42,639 bases of DNA from Roseiflexaceae bacterium (lineage in GTDB: Bacteria; Chloroflexota; Chloroflexia; Chloroflexales; Roseiflexaceae), in NCBI GenBank assembly GCA_947474225.1, contig CANJHS010000026.1, positions 1 to 42,639 on the forward strand. Direction: 5' to 3'. How positions within the stretch are numbered: the stretch's first letter is position 1; each line of letters begins with the position of its first letter. Made by a program: the position numbers and the translations under genes. The notes beneath the pieces are model-generated. The model saw only the letters and a list, made by a program, of their open reading frames with translations. It was not told where the DNA came from and did not search any database. This document shows, in pieces, positions 16,234-24,274 of the stretch.

Positions 16234-18682
16234 TGGTGTTCGCTTCATCCCGGACATCTCGCTTCATGACGAGATCACGCCGCGAATCGATGCGCACATC
16301 GCCGTAGAGCTGGGTCGCCACAATATAGATATCGCCATGAACATCAACAATAACCCCATCACCATACGGGATGCAGATGACTGCATCACCCAACACAAAG
16401 TTTGACGAGGGAACAGTACTCCCCCAGCGCGCTACGACACCCCCTAGCCATTCCTGTAGCTGTGCATGCCAAGGCAGGGAGTCTACGCGAGACATTGGTT
16501 CGGTGCTCCCGCCAGGTACAAGCGTGGTATCAAGGAGAGTTGCCATCAACATATCGGTGTCTGTGCTGGGCATTCCGCTATCACTATCGACTCCCATCAC
16601 CGGTGCTGTCGGATCAGCAGCGAATTTCCCTTCAAATGTAGGCTCGCGGATGTCATCGCTGTCTGACTCGTGAAGCGCAGGAGGCAGCGCAATCGGCTCG
16701 GCGCGTATCTTAGGGATATCAGGAGCGAGCGCGCTCGTCAACCAGGTTGCGTCGACCCGCATAAATGGTATAAGCGTTCCGGTTACCCCCATTGCAGTTC
16801 CCTGTTGTTGGGCAGCAGCCAAAATATCGCCCAGAAAGGGCGCAATAATGTGCAACAGCCCTGTGCCGCCCGGTTGTGCTTCAACCAAATAGAGTCGCCC
16901 ACTTGTGCCGTCATAACACGGCACCAATGCTTCGAATGCATCAGCGAGCCAGTGTTGGGTTGCAGCGATAAGCGACCAACCCAGCCACGGGACATCATAA
17001 TCGGGGATGTTGCCGACATACCACCAACACGACGGTGCGTACCACGTGCAGTCAAATGCATCGGGATAAGCGGTATCGTGCCATTCACTGGCTTGCCATT
17101 CACGCATCCCGATGAGTGCATCATGCACCGCAACACGTGCGAAACCCGACGATGCTGTGCCCGCGCTCGTATCCGTGGGTTCGACCCGAGTCCTCCGGAT
17201 GGGCAGGGTCAGTCGCGACTGCGTATCAATGGCAATGGTGACACTGCCGTCGTCGATATCTCGACTGGTGACGACCATCCCACCAATCCAGGGTGGGACG
17301 GCCATCCGCGGCGCCAACCAGCGCTCATAGAGTGTTGCTGTCGCTGGCGTGCTCAACGATTCACCATCATATCGTACCGTCGCCGGCAACCCAATTGCAT
17401 CGTAGAGACTAAATTCCGCATGGGGGTCATCTTCACTCGCAGGCACAATGAGATTCCCAGGCAAGGAACGGACAAAGCCTTGCTCCTGCATACGGACGGT
17501 CAAAGCCTGCAATCCCCAACTAGTCACTTCACGCTCCAGTAAGGGAATTTCGGCCGCGGCTGCAAGGAGGTGCACCGTGTGCACATAGGTATTTGCGCTC
17601 CCACATACCCACAGCGGCACGTCTTCGCGTGCATCGCGCACGGTGAGGATATCTGCGACGGCACTGCCATGTATCGTCAGCACCGCCTGGTAGCCACCGT
17701 TCATAGCTTCGTCGACTGCCCAGCTATTTGCCGGCATGCCAGCAAAAATCACCACATCGGCAGGCACCAGCTGGCTGCCGTGTGTGGGTCCATCGAGTGC
17801 CAATTGCCAGATGATCGGTGCACATATGTCCGAAACGACGATGTGGACTTGGTAGCCTGCATTGCAGAGCACCATTGCCAATCCAGCACTGTGCTGGTAT
17901 GGCTGACTATCTACAGCGGCATCAAGCAAGAAAAGCGGGGGTGTCGGTACATCTTCAACCTGCACGATGGTGTGTTCGCCTACGCAGAGTCCTTGAATGG
18001 CAAGGTCGCTATTTCGGGCGGGTGTCGCAGTCATGATCAGGAGCGGCTTGGTGACTGCATGGTAACTGCGGATGCGTTCCATCCGACGGAGGAGCCAACT
18101 GGCATGTTGGTAGGCAATCCCACTCAGCTTTTGGAGGTCGAGAAGGACGATACAGTGGAGTGCACCCCAAAAGGGCTTCCAGTCGCCGTCGTGTTTCTTC
18201 AGCAATTCGCGGTTGAGCCGTTGATACGTGGCAATCACGATATGGGCATCGCTCTCGGCAGCATCGTTGTGCACCAGGGCAAACCGCGGCACAAGTTCCG
18301 CAGGCAAATCAGCGATAAACTTCGTCAACGACTGATAGGCAGCCAAACCTGCAGTAGAATCTGCAACCACGACGAGGATCCGCCCGCTAGGATTGGCCAA
18401 TATCTGCTGGACGACACAGAACCACGCAGCCACCGTACGCGCTGCATGCCACCCCATCAACACGGTCGTTTCGTGGCGTTGCAGTGCTGCCATTGCCCGG
18501 ACCATATGAGGGCGATAGACGTCGTTGCGCTGATTCAGCCAGAGGTGTGCGAGGGTTGCATCCACGCCAATGTGCGCACTCTCGAGACCCGTACGGCCGG
18601 CTAACGAGCGCAGGGAACGGTATGCAATATCGGTATTTTGGGTGCGGTATTGTTGAATAATATCCTGGATTGATGCGCGCAT
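16223..18682 (-). CDS. Degenerate Hrq1/YprA (MrfA)-type helicase homologue
   Basis: An 819-residue protein that follows the DExH helicase plus DUF1998 layout of the Hrq1/YprA family but lacks the catalytic motifs. VYRPHMVRAMAAL matches the family's LYxHQAEAI entry helix. The Walker A position reads MGWHAARTV (76-84) with no GK[ST]. The DExH position reads LDLQKLSG (181-188), in the context that in active members gives DELHxYxG. TATPA (218-222) retains motif III. The motif VI position is VDEAMNGGYQ (323-332), with no QRxGRxGR. NTYVHTVHLLAAAAEIPL (364-381) and LVEAQPGGTG (599-608) match conserved accessory regions, but the terminal four-cysteine cluster is missing. I chose ATG 18682 for its GAGGA 5 bases upstream; the frame stays open to 18823. 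It probably cannot hydrolyse ATP and may be a structural partner in DNA repair. Confidence 0.78.
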   Translation of the reverse strand: MRASIQDIIQQYRTQNTDIAYRSLRSLAGRTGLESAHIGVDATLAHLWLNQRNDVYRPHMVRAMAALQRHETTVLMGWHAARTVAAWFCVVQQILANPSGRILVVVADSTAGLAAYQSLTKFIADLPAELVPRFALVHNDAAESDAHIVIATYQRLNRELLKKHDGDWKPFWGALHCIVLLDLQKLSGIAYQHASWLLRRMERIRSYHAVTKPLLIMTATPARNSDLAIQGLCVGEHTIVQVEDVPTPPLFLLDAAVDSQPYQHSAGLAMVLCNAGYQVHIVVSDICAPIIWQLALDGPTHGSQLVPADVVIFAGMPANSWAVDEAMNGGYQAVLTIHGSAVADILTVRDAREDVPLWVCGSANTYVHTVHLLAAAAEIPLLEREVTSWGLQALTVRMQEQGFVRSLPGNLIVPASEDDPHAEFSLYDAIGLPATVRYDGESLSTPATATLYERWLAPRMAVPPWIGGMVVTSRDIDDGSVTIAIDTQSRLTLPIRRTRVEPTDTSAGTASSGFARVAVHDALIGMREWQASEWHDTAYPDAFDCTWYAPSCWWYVGNIPDYDVPWLGWSLIAATQHWLADAFEALVPCYDGTSGRLYLVEAQPGGTGLLHIIAPFLGDILAAAQQQGTAMGVTGTLIPFMRVDATWLTSALAPDIPKIRAEPIALPPALHESDSDDIREPTFEGKFAADPTAPVMGVDSDSGMPSTDTDMLMATLLDTTLVPGGSTEPMSRVDSLPWHAQLQEWLGGVVARWGSTVPSSNFVLGDAVICIPYGDGVIVDVHGDIYIVATQLYGDVRIDSRRDLVMKRDVRDEANTIDN

Positions 18683-18805
18683 CTGTTCCTCACACTGCTC
18701 ATTACGACACACTATAGCAGGTTCGTTCATCGGCGTGAATATGTGCTTCCTCACTGAGGTGTGCCGCTCTGGATGAGCACATTGGCAATAATTTGCAAAT
18801 TCGAT

Positions 18806-18834
18806 TTGCAATGTCACGAGCACCGTGGTATTAT
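18806..18834 (+). promoter_or_regulatory. Promoter of the tRNA-Glu/tRNA-Asp unit
   Basis: TTGCAA (18806-18811), a 17-base spacer and TATTAT (18829-18834). Initiation near 18841 would give a leader of about 40 bases before tRNA-Glu. Confidence 0.7.
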
Positions 18835-18880
18835 TCTTTTCGTTGCAGAGGTCACCGACGCAGCGAGTTGGTACAGATGT

Positions 18881-18957
18881 GGCCCCATCGTCTAGCGGCC
18901 TTGGACGTCACCCTCTCAAGGTGAAGATCGTGGGTTCGAATCCCACTGGGGTCACCA
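18881..18957 (+). tRNA. tRNA-Glu (anticodon CTC)
   Basis: A 77-base cloverleaf with encoded CCA. The acceptor pairs GGCCCCA with TGGGGTC (one G-U), the anticodon stem TCACC/GGTGA holds CTCTCAA with anticodon CTC, and the T arm is GTGGG-TTCGAAT-CCCAC. It decodes GAG. Confidence 0.96.
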
Positions 18958-18976
18958 CTCAAACCAGCGACCACAT

Positions 18977-19053
18977 GGGGATGTGGTGTAGAGGCCTAAC
19001 ATGCGACCCTGTCAAGGTCGAGACCGCGGGTTCGAATCCCGTCATCCCCGCCA
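18977..19053 (+). tRNA. tRNA-Asp (anticodon GTC)
   Basis: A 77-base cloverleaf with discriminator G and encoded CCA. The acceptor pairs GGGGATG with CATCCCC, the anticodon stem CGACC/GGTCG holds CTGTCAA with anticodon GTC. It lies 19 bases after tRNA-Glu in the same transcript. Confidence 0.96.
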
Positions 19054-19054
19054 C

Positions 19055-19085
19055 AAAACCACCGATGTGTTACATCGGTGGTTTT
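19055..19085 (+). terminator. Terminator of the tRNA unit
   Basis: A 14-bp perfect stem (19055-19068 with 19072-19085) with a 3-base loop, followed by ATTTTTCTTC. It begins one base after the CCA of tRNA-Asp. Confidence 0.92.
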
Positions 19086-19162
19086 ATTTTTCTTCTCAGT
19101 GATTCCTTTGTATAGTCAATTCATTGCCAATGTATCGAGGACGTAACGAGAGGGGCCAACCG

Positions 19163-20302
19163 ATGGATGCAGCACAGGCTTTTCGATCATTGATTGAATC
19201 ACGCTCGAGTCAGCACGACGGGGTCAACGGGATATCAAATGTCACGTTTTTTGTGGGGGCGGGGTTTTCTAAGACATGGGATGCACAATCCCCGACGGGC
19301 AATGAGTTGTTCACCTTCCCCAAGGACTTCTTGCAGTCGTTGGCAGCCAATATTGAACTCGACGATTTGCTTGCGACGCCAGGATACCCCAGCATCGATG
19401 ACGCGGCACCTGCGACCTTCAAAGAGTTGCTCTACAATCTGTCGATGCAATTGAAGTACCCCGGTATCCGCACCCGATATATGGATGAACGTGGCATTAC
19501 CTTTGCAATCAACGAAATAAAGGCAATCGTGCAACACCGCTTCGAGTCGTTGACGACCCTCAATCATTATGACGAGATGCGCAATCAATTCCTCGCACCC
19601 CGAAGTCCCACGGCGAATCAGCAGTCAATTCTCACTTTTTTTGATTGGCTGAGTTCACACCAAAAAGAACACAACGGATCAACGCTCGGTGTACACACAG
19701 ACTTTATCTCCACGAACTACGACTACGTGGTAGAGACAATCCTCGACAACACCGGCGAGCGCAATGCGTTGCGCAATACCTATCGCGGCATCACCCCTAC
19801 CCTCGTCAATGGGGCACGCAATACCAATATCGTCCAGGATCACTGGTCCATCAACACGCTGTTAAAAATAAACGGTGGCTTCGAGATCACGACGAATGAT
19901 GTGGGATATGATATCGACTATCGGCCGCGGACATTCGACGCGATGCGTACATACCCCGCCGAGATCATGATGCCCTCGAAAGAGCAAAACTACGTCAATC
20001 CGTACTTCAGTGCAGTCTTCCCCAAAGCAGTACGGCTCCTGCAGGAGAGCAAAATACTGGTCATTGTGGGCTATATCCTATCAGAAGAAGACGCGTTATT
20101 ACGATTTTTGATTCGTCAATTCGCCGAGGATCTCCGCGATGTCCATGGCAAGCATATCTTTTATATTGACTACACTGCGCCCGAAATCCTCGAACAGCGG
20201 TTACAGGGGTGCTTCCGGTATCTGAATAGGATGGATAGCAACAACATCTACACCGCTTCGGGGGGATTTGTGGAGTGGATCGACGCCGTCATGCGCGGCT
20301 AA
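19163..20302 (+). CDS. SIR2-like domain protein
   Basis: A 379-residue protein with the SIR2-like (DSR/ThsA-type) NAD-binding layout. The glycine loop is FFVGAGFSKTW (about 29-39), the second conserved segment is DFISTNYDYVVE (about 180-191), and the late strand is LVIVGYILSEEDALLRFLI. In active family members a His follows as K-L-H-G; here the matching segment is LLKINGGFEI (about 233-242), with Asn at the His position. The protein may therefore bind NAD without cleaving it, or use another His. ATG 19163 has GAGAGGGG 7 bases upstream; an earlier TTG at 19124 is possible. It sits immediately after two tRNA genes, a common landing site for accessory and defence genes. A defence role is inference. 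Confidence 0.72.
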   Translation: MDAAQAFRSLIESRSSQHDGVNGISNVTFFVGAGFSKTWDAQSPTGNELFTFPKDFLQSLAANIELDDLLATPGYPSIDDAAPATFKELLYNLSMQLKYPGIRTRYMDERGITFAINEIKAIVQHRFESLTTLNHYDEMRNQFLAPRSPTANQQSILTFFDWLSSHQKEHNGSTLGVHTDFISTNYDYVVETILDNTGERNALRNTYRGITPTLVNGARNTNIVQDHWSINTLLKINGGFEITTNDVGYDIDYRPRTFDAMRTYPAEIMMPSKEQNYVNPYFSAVFPKAVRLLQESKILVIVGYILSEEDALLRFLIRQFAEDLRDVHGKHIFYIDYTAPEILEQRLQGCFRYLNRMDSNNIYTASGGFVEWIDAVMRG

Positions 20303-20601
20303 GTCTGGCAGTATCCGTAGCTCGGCAAACCCATCCTCTGCAGTCTTCTGGCAGGACCAGCGGGCAGCAGCGGATGCAGGTAACAGTGCCGCACGCTGGG
20401 GCTGCCCTGCGAGAGACCCCCGTCGGGCAGGCGCGGATCGTTTTCTTGTACCTCATGAAAAAGCAGGCCGAGAACGCTGCCGAGACGCCGCTGCGTCGAC
20501 CACTGTGTAACGGTGGGGGTGAGCATCCCACGCCTGTGGACGTTGTTGAGAAGTGGGCTGTCACCGCGTTGTAATGGTCAGCACAACCACCCAAATCCGT
20601 T
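20303..20601. other. GC-rich intergenic region with nested hairpins, possible structured RNA
   Basis: No credible gene. GGGCAGC at 20362-20368 can pair with GCTGCCC at 20401-20407, with smaller inner stems (20369-20372 with 20394-20397, 20375-20377 with 20391-20393). The same segment 20402-20407 can instead pair with GGGCAG at 20425-20430, so two folds exclude each other. A further 6-bp hairpin is at 20500-20516. Because ffh lies downstream I looked for SRP RNA, but the GGAA tetraloop context is missing. It may be an unassigned non-coding RNA or the remains of a gene. Confidence 0.4.
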
Positions 20602-20630
20602 TTGACACATAGCCCCGCACACGCTACAAT
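20602..20630 (+). promoter_or_regulatory. Promoter of the ffh-rpsP-khpA-rimM operon
   Basis: A consensus TTGACA (20602-20607), a 17-base spacer and TACAAT (20625-20630). Transcription should begin near 20637, about 43 bases before ATG 20680. Confidence 0.85.
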
Positions 20631-20679
20631 ACACAGACGGAGAAAATCCGCTGTCACGTGTTGACCAATCGGAGTCACG

Positions 20680-22029
20680 ATGTTCGAAAGCCTGTCCGAT
20701 CGTCTACAAGCAGTCTTCAAAAAGCTCGGCGGCAAGGGTCGCTTGAGTGAAGAGGATGTGCGCGAAGCGATGAAGCAAGTGCGCCTTGCACTGCTCGAGG
20801 CTGACGTGAACCTCCAGGTCGTGCGTGAATTCGTTGCCAAAGTGACGGAACGTGCGGTCGGCGAAGAAGTCTCGCGTTCGCTGACGCCGTCGCAGCAGGT
20901 CATCAAAATCGTCCGTGACGAGTTGATTAGCCTTCTGGGAGAGGCCGAAGTTCCCCTCGCAGATGCCACATTACCACCGACGGTGATTATGTTGGTTGGT
21001 CTGCAAGGAGCCGGCAAAACTACCCACGCTGCCAAGTTAGCGTTGCATCTCCGCAAAAAGGGCAAGCGCCCGTTGCTGGTGGCTGCAGATGTCTACCGTC
21101 CGGCAGCTATTGCGCAGCTCGAGTCATTGGGCAAACAGGTCAATATCCCCGTGTATAGCGAGGGAACGACCGCCAAGCCACCCGAGATTGTTGCCCGTGC
21201 ACTGGCGCATGCCCGTGCCGAACATTGTAACTACGTCATCATCGACACCGCTGGCCGACTGCAAGTCGACGAAGTGTTGATGACCGAGTTAGCAGATATT
21301 GTCACCGTCGCCCAACCACACGAGCGGTTGTTGGTCGTCGACGCCATGATCGGTCAAGAAGCCGTCCGTGTCGCCGAAGAATTCAACAAGCGGGTCGCCT
21401 TGAGCGGCATCATCTTTACCAAAATCGACGGCGATGCACGTGGCGGCGCAGCACTATCAGTGCGATCTGTCACGGGTGTACCGATTAAGTTTTTGGGAAC
21501 GGGTGAGAAAATCGAAGTGGGCACGCTCGAGGTCTTCCACCCAGAGCGCTTGGTATCACGGATTTTGGGCATGGGCGATGTGTTGTCGTTGATCGAGCGG
21601 GCGGAATCGTCCATCGACAAAGACGAAGCAGCGCGCATGCAAAAGAAGCTCTCCAAGGGCTCATTCGACCTCGAAGACTTTTTGGCTTCGATGCGTCAGA
21701 TGCAAAAGCTCGGGCCACTGAACCAAATCCTGGGCATGTTGCCAGGGATGGGGAGTATGGCCAAAGGGGCAGAGCTGGTCAACGAGAAGGAGCTCCGTCG
21801 GGTCGAGGCGATTATCTTGTCGATGACGCCCAAGGAACGACGCAATCCTGATATTATCAAAGGTAGTCGCAGAGAACGAGTTGCACGGGGGAGTGGGACT
21901 TCTGTCGCCCAGGTGGCAGGCTTACTCAAAAACTTCCAACAGATGCAACGGATGATGAAGCAATTCAGCGGCAGCTCAAAAGGTGGGCGTATGCCTGACC
22001 CCCGCGAGATGATGCGCAAGATGCGCTAA
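20680..22029 (+). CDS. ffh: Signal recognition particle protein Ffh (SRP54)
   Basis: A 449-residue SRP GTPase that binds signal sequences at the ribosome and delivers them to FtsY at the membrane. The N domain covers about 1-90. The G domain has GLQGAGKTT (107-115), the DVYRPAA segment, DTAGR (189-193) and TKIDGDARGG (247-256). The Met-rich M domain (about 310-449) shows MRQMQKLGPLNQILGMLPGM and a closing basic segment that binds SRP RNA. GGAG stands about 6 bases before the ATG. It leads an operon with rpsP, khpA and rimM, a common arrangement. Confidence 0.98.
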   Translation: MFESLSDRLQAVFKKLGGKGRLSEEDVREAMKQVRLALLEADVNLQVVREFVAKVTERAVGEEVSRSLTPSQQVIKIVRDELISLLGEAEVPLADATLPPTVIMLVGLQGAGKTTHAAKLALHLRKKGKRPLLVAADVYRPAAIAQLESLGKQVNIPVYSEGTTAKPPEIVARALAHARAEHCNYVIIDTAGRLQVDEVLMTELADIVTVAQPHERLLVVDAMIGQEAVRVAEEFNKRVALSGIIFTKIDGDARGGAALSVRSVTGVPIKFLGTGEKIEVGTLEVFHPERLVSRILGMGDVLSLIERAESSIDKDEAARMQKKLSKGSFDLEDFLASMRQMQKLGPLNQILGMLPGMGSMAKGAELVNEKELRRVEAIILSMTPKERRNPDIIKGSRRERVARGSGTSVAQVAGLLKNFQQMQRMMKQFSGSSKGGRMPDPREMMRKMR

Positions 22030-22064
22030 CACCACACTAAGATTCGTGTAGGAGGCAATCGACC

Positions 22065-22337
22065 ATGGTCACTATTCGTCTACGCCGCACCGGCAAAAAG
22101 AAGCAGCCAAGCTATCGTTTGGTTATCGCTGACTCCCGTTCACCACGCGATGGCAAGTTCATCGAAATCGTGGGTCATTACAACCCCGTGCGCGAGCCAC
22201 AGGAACTCGAAGTCAAGGCAGATCGCATCCGCCATTGGATCAGCGTTGGTGCTCAGCCGTCCGAGACCGTGGTCCGCTTGTTGAAGCGTGTCAACGTCCT
22301 CGACGCAGCCGGCAAGCCCATCCCAGTCGCGAGCTAA
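22065..22337 (+). CDS. rpsP: 30S ribosomal protein bS16
   Basis: A 90-residue S16 with the family opening [19 protein letters not shown], followed by the [20 protein letters not shown] segment. It binds 16S rRNA early in 30S assembly. AGGAGG lies about 10 bases before the ATG. It follows ffh by 35 bases and precedes khpA by 6. Confidence 0.98.
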   Translation: MVTIRLRRTGKKKQPSYRLVIADSRSPRDGKFIEIVGHYNPVREPQELEVKADRIRHWISVGAQPSETVVRLLKRVNVLDAAGKPIPVAS

Positions 22338-22343
22338 ACGACT

Positions 22344-22571
22344 ATGCGTACGTTGCTTGAATACATGGTGCACAACCTGGTTGATCACCCTGAAGCCGTG
22401 CAGATTCGTGAACGGGTCACGCCCTATGCCATCACGTACCGCTTGAGTGTTGGCCCCGCAGAGGCTGGCAAAATCATCGGGCGCAATGGCCGCGTGGCCA
22501 AATCCATTCGCGACATCATGGCAGTGGCAGCAGCCCGCCAAGGCAAGCGCGTTCACATCGACATTGAGTAA
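22344..22571 (+). CDS. khpA: KH-domain RNA-binding protein KhpA (YlqC/UPF0109)
   Basis: A 75-residue single KH domain. The GxxG loop is in GKIIGRNGRVAKSIRDI (about 41-57). The N-terminus TLLEYMVHNLVDHPEAV is typical of the YlqC/KhpA family. It binds RNA, in several bacteria together with KhpB, and links to cell envelope growth. It lies between rpsP and rimM, its usual place. Confidence 0.95.
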   Translation: MRTLLEYMVHNLVDHPEAVQIRERVTPYAITYRLSVGPAEAGKIIGRNGRVAKSIRDIMAVAAARQGKRVHIDIE

Positions 22572-22670
22572 TTCGGACAACGTGTATCGCTCACCACACG
22601 CGGTGGCACCGGCCATATGGTCGGTGTCCACTTTTCCTTTTCAAAACCATGGACTACACAAGGGAATGGT

Positions 22671-23210
22671 ATGACTGAATCAACACCCCCCCGACCCGAC
22701 GAGCTCTTACTTATTGGCTCGGTCGTGAATGTGGTCGGCTTGCGCGGCGATGTGCGCATCCACCTCGTCTCGACACAACCAACCCACCTCGCAGCCAGCA
22801 AACCGATGCTCTATAGCGCCGACGGCAAACGCTCATTCCGCTTGCGCAAGATGATGCATTACAAAAACGACCTCTACACCGCACAGCTGGGCGGCATTGC
22901 CACACGTGAGCTCGCCGATGCACTGCGGACGACCGAGTTGTACATCAAAATAACCGACGTCGCGCCTCTCGACAGCGACGAGTACTTTTTGCACGACCTG
23001 CCAGGCATGTCGGTCCAAACGGTCGAAGGAATTGTCGTCGGTGTCATCAGCGACGTCATCTCGACCGGGGCGAGCGACGTAATTGTGGTCGAACGTGAAG
23101 GATTATCCGACGTGTTGATTCCACTCGTCAAGGCGTTCGTCCAGTCCTATGACGCAACCAGCCGTATCATGGTTATCACTCCCATCCCCGGGATGATAAC
23201 CGAGGCATAG
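22671..23210 (+). CDS. rimM: 16S rRNA processing/ribosome maturation factor RimM
   Basis: A 179-residue RimM, which helps mature the 30S head. The N-terminal domain opens with LLIGSVVNVVGLRGDVRIHL; the PRC-barrel C-terminal domain includes YFLHDLPGMSV, and VLIPLVKAFVQSYD near the end. ATG 22671 has AAGGG about 6 bases upstream; the longer frame from 22617 adds residues unlike the family. The gene ends 2 bases before a convergent glycosyltransferase gene, and neither trmD nor rplS, its usual followers, is present. Confidence 0.95.
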   Translation: MTESTPPRPDELLLIGSVVNVVGLRGDVRIHLVSTQPTHLAASKPMLYSADGKRSFRLRKMMHYKNDLYTAQLGGIATRELADALRTTELYIKITDVAPLDSDEYFLHDLPGMSVQTVEGIVVGVISDVISTGASDVIVVEREGLSDVLIPLVKAFVQSYDATSRIMVITPIPGMITEA

Positions 23211-23212
23211 GC

Positions 23213-24193
23213 TTAGAGATATCGGCTACGCCAGGCATCACGGTCTCGACGAAGTATTGGCGTGCGCCAGAGGCGGATGAATCCAGCGGGATAACCGACC
23301 ATTTTGGCGACATCACCCACCACGCGCACTAGAGGGACCAATCCTGCGGCGAGCAGTGACTGGAGCACACGATGTCCCTCGTGGTGCCGGCGGATAATCC
23401 GCTGCCATGGGGTACGGCAATACCCAACAACCCCAATTGCAAGCATGAGTATTGACCAGCCTCCGGCTACCACGAGCGTCAGTGCAGCCAGATAGACGAC
23501 ATAGCGCAACAGGTGCCGTCGGGGCCACAATCCTGCCACCGCATCACCACGCGCATACAAGTAATACTGGCGGAACACCTGCCCTAGCGATTCACGTGGA
23601 CGAAAGTGGACCAATGCAGTCCCGGCAAACGCAAAGCGTGCGCCGGTTTTTTGCATGGCAAAGTCATACAACAAATCCTCGCAATGGCTGGCCCACTCGG
23701 GATAGCCATCGACCGCATCCCAGACCGATTTGCGGAAGGCAACCGATTGACCAAAAGGCATAAATGTCGCTGGATTGATTTCGCTCACATCAGGATAGTT
23801 TGTACATGCAATGGCGTGCTCGAGCAAACTGCGCGGCAGCGGGTGAAAGAATCCAGCCACAACATCCGCGTCACCATCACGAAGCGGCTCGGTGATACGG
23901 GCTAACCAATGCCGATCCAGGATCAACCCTGCGTCGGTGCAGGCGATAATGTCCCCCGTGGTATGGTGGATGGCATTGTTGCGCCCCGAAGGAATGTTAT
24001 ACCCGCCGACAACAAGCCGTACCGGATGACCGAGGTCATGATAGTGCTGCACAATTGCCCCCGTGCCATCTGTACTGTTGTTGTCGTTAATCACAATCTC
24101 GTCAGGGCGAAGACTCTGACCCAGCATCGACTCGATAAGCTGCGCTATATTGTCTTCTTCGTTTTTGGCAGTACAGACAAGTGAAATACGCAT
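23213..24193 (-). CDS. Glycosyltransferase family 2 protein
   Basis: A 326-residue GT-A glycosyltransferase. The N-terminus ISLVCTAKNEEDNI and the segment EIVINDNNSTDGT bind the nucleotide sugar; CTDAGLILDRHWL carries the metal-binding D-x-D-like position, and a later HCEDLLYDFAMQKTG holds the E-D acid/base motif. One or two hydrophobic helices lie at about 240-275 (VVYLAALTLVVAGGWSIL), so it is probably tethered to the inner face of the membrane. The acceptor is unknown, likely an envelope polysaccharide or lipid. ATG 24193 gives a family-typical N-terminus; the frame upstream to 24541 overlaps the opposite-strand DsbA-like gene and is not credible. It is divergent from that gene with an 81-base shared gap. 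Confidence 0.88.
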   Translation of the reverse strand: MRISLVCTAKNEEDNIAQLIESMLGQSLRPDEIVINDNNSTDGTGAIVQHYHDLGHPVRLVVGGYNIPSGRNNAIHHTTGDIIACTDAGLILDRHWLARITEPLRDGDADVVAGFFHPLPRSLLEHAIACTNYPDVSEINPATFMPFGQSVAFRKSVWDAVDGYPEWASHCEDLLYDFAMQKTGARFAFAGTALVHFRPRESLGQVFRQYYLYARGDAVAGLWPRRHLLRYVVYLAALTLVVAGGWSILMLAIGVVGYCRTPWQRIIRRHHEGHRVLQSLLAAGLVPLVRVVGDVAKMVGYPAGFIRLWRTPILRRDRDAWRSRYL

Positions 24194-24233
24194 AGTCGTC
24201 CCACAGAGAAAATCAAGCACATATCTACCATAC

Positions 24234-24246
24234 ATTGTAGTACAAT
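24234..24246. promoter_or_regulatory. Palindrome in the divergent promoter gap
   Basis: ATTGTA-G-TACAAT is a perfect 13-base palindrome midway between the divergent glycosyltransferase and DsbA-like genes. It can serve as a TACAAT -10 box on either strand or as an operator half-site pair. No good -35 box is seen at standard spacing on either side. Confidence 0.4.
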
Positions 24247-24274
24247 ATGCATAACAGATGACACGAGGTGTATC

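Noticed and set aside
17570-18604. Long plus-strand open frame of about 340 codons
   Set aside because: Antisense to the helicase homologue, which has clear family similarity; this frame has none.
20303-20601. SRP (4.5S) RNA gene near ffh
   Set aside because: Segments such as CAGGACC and GCAGCAGC loosely recall the S domain, but the GGAA tetraloop and correct flanking pairs are missing, and the opposite strand shows equally loose Alu-like similarity.
20303-20601. RNase P RNA or tmRNA
   Set aside because: None of the universally conserved segments of either RNA could be found on either strand.
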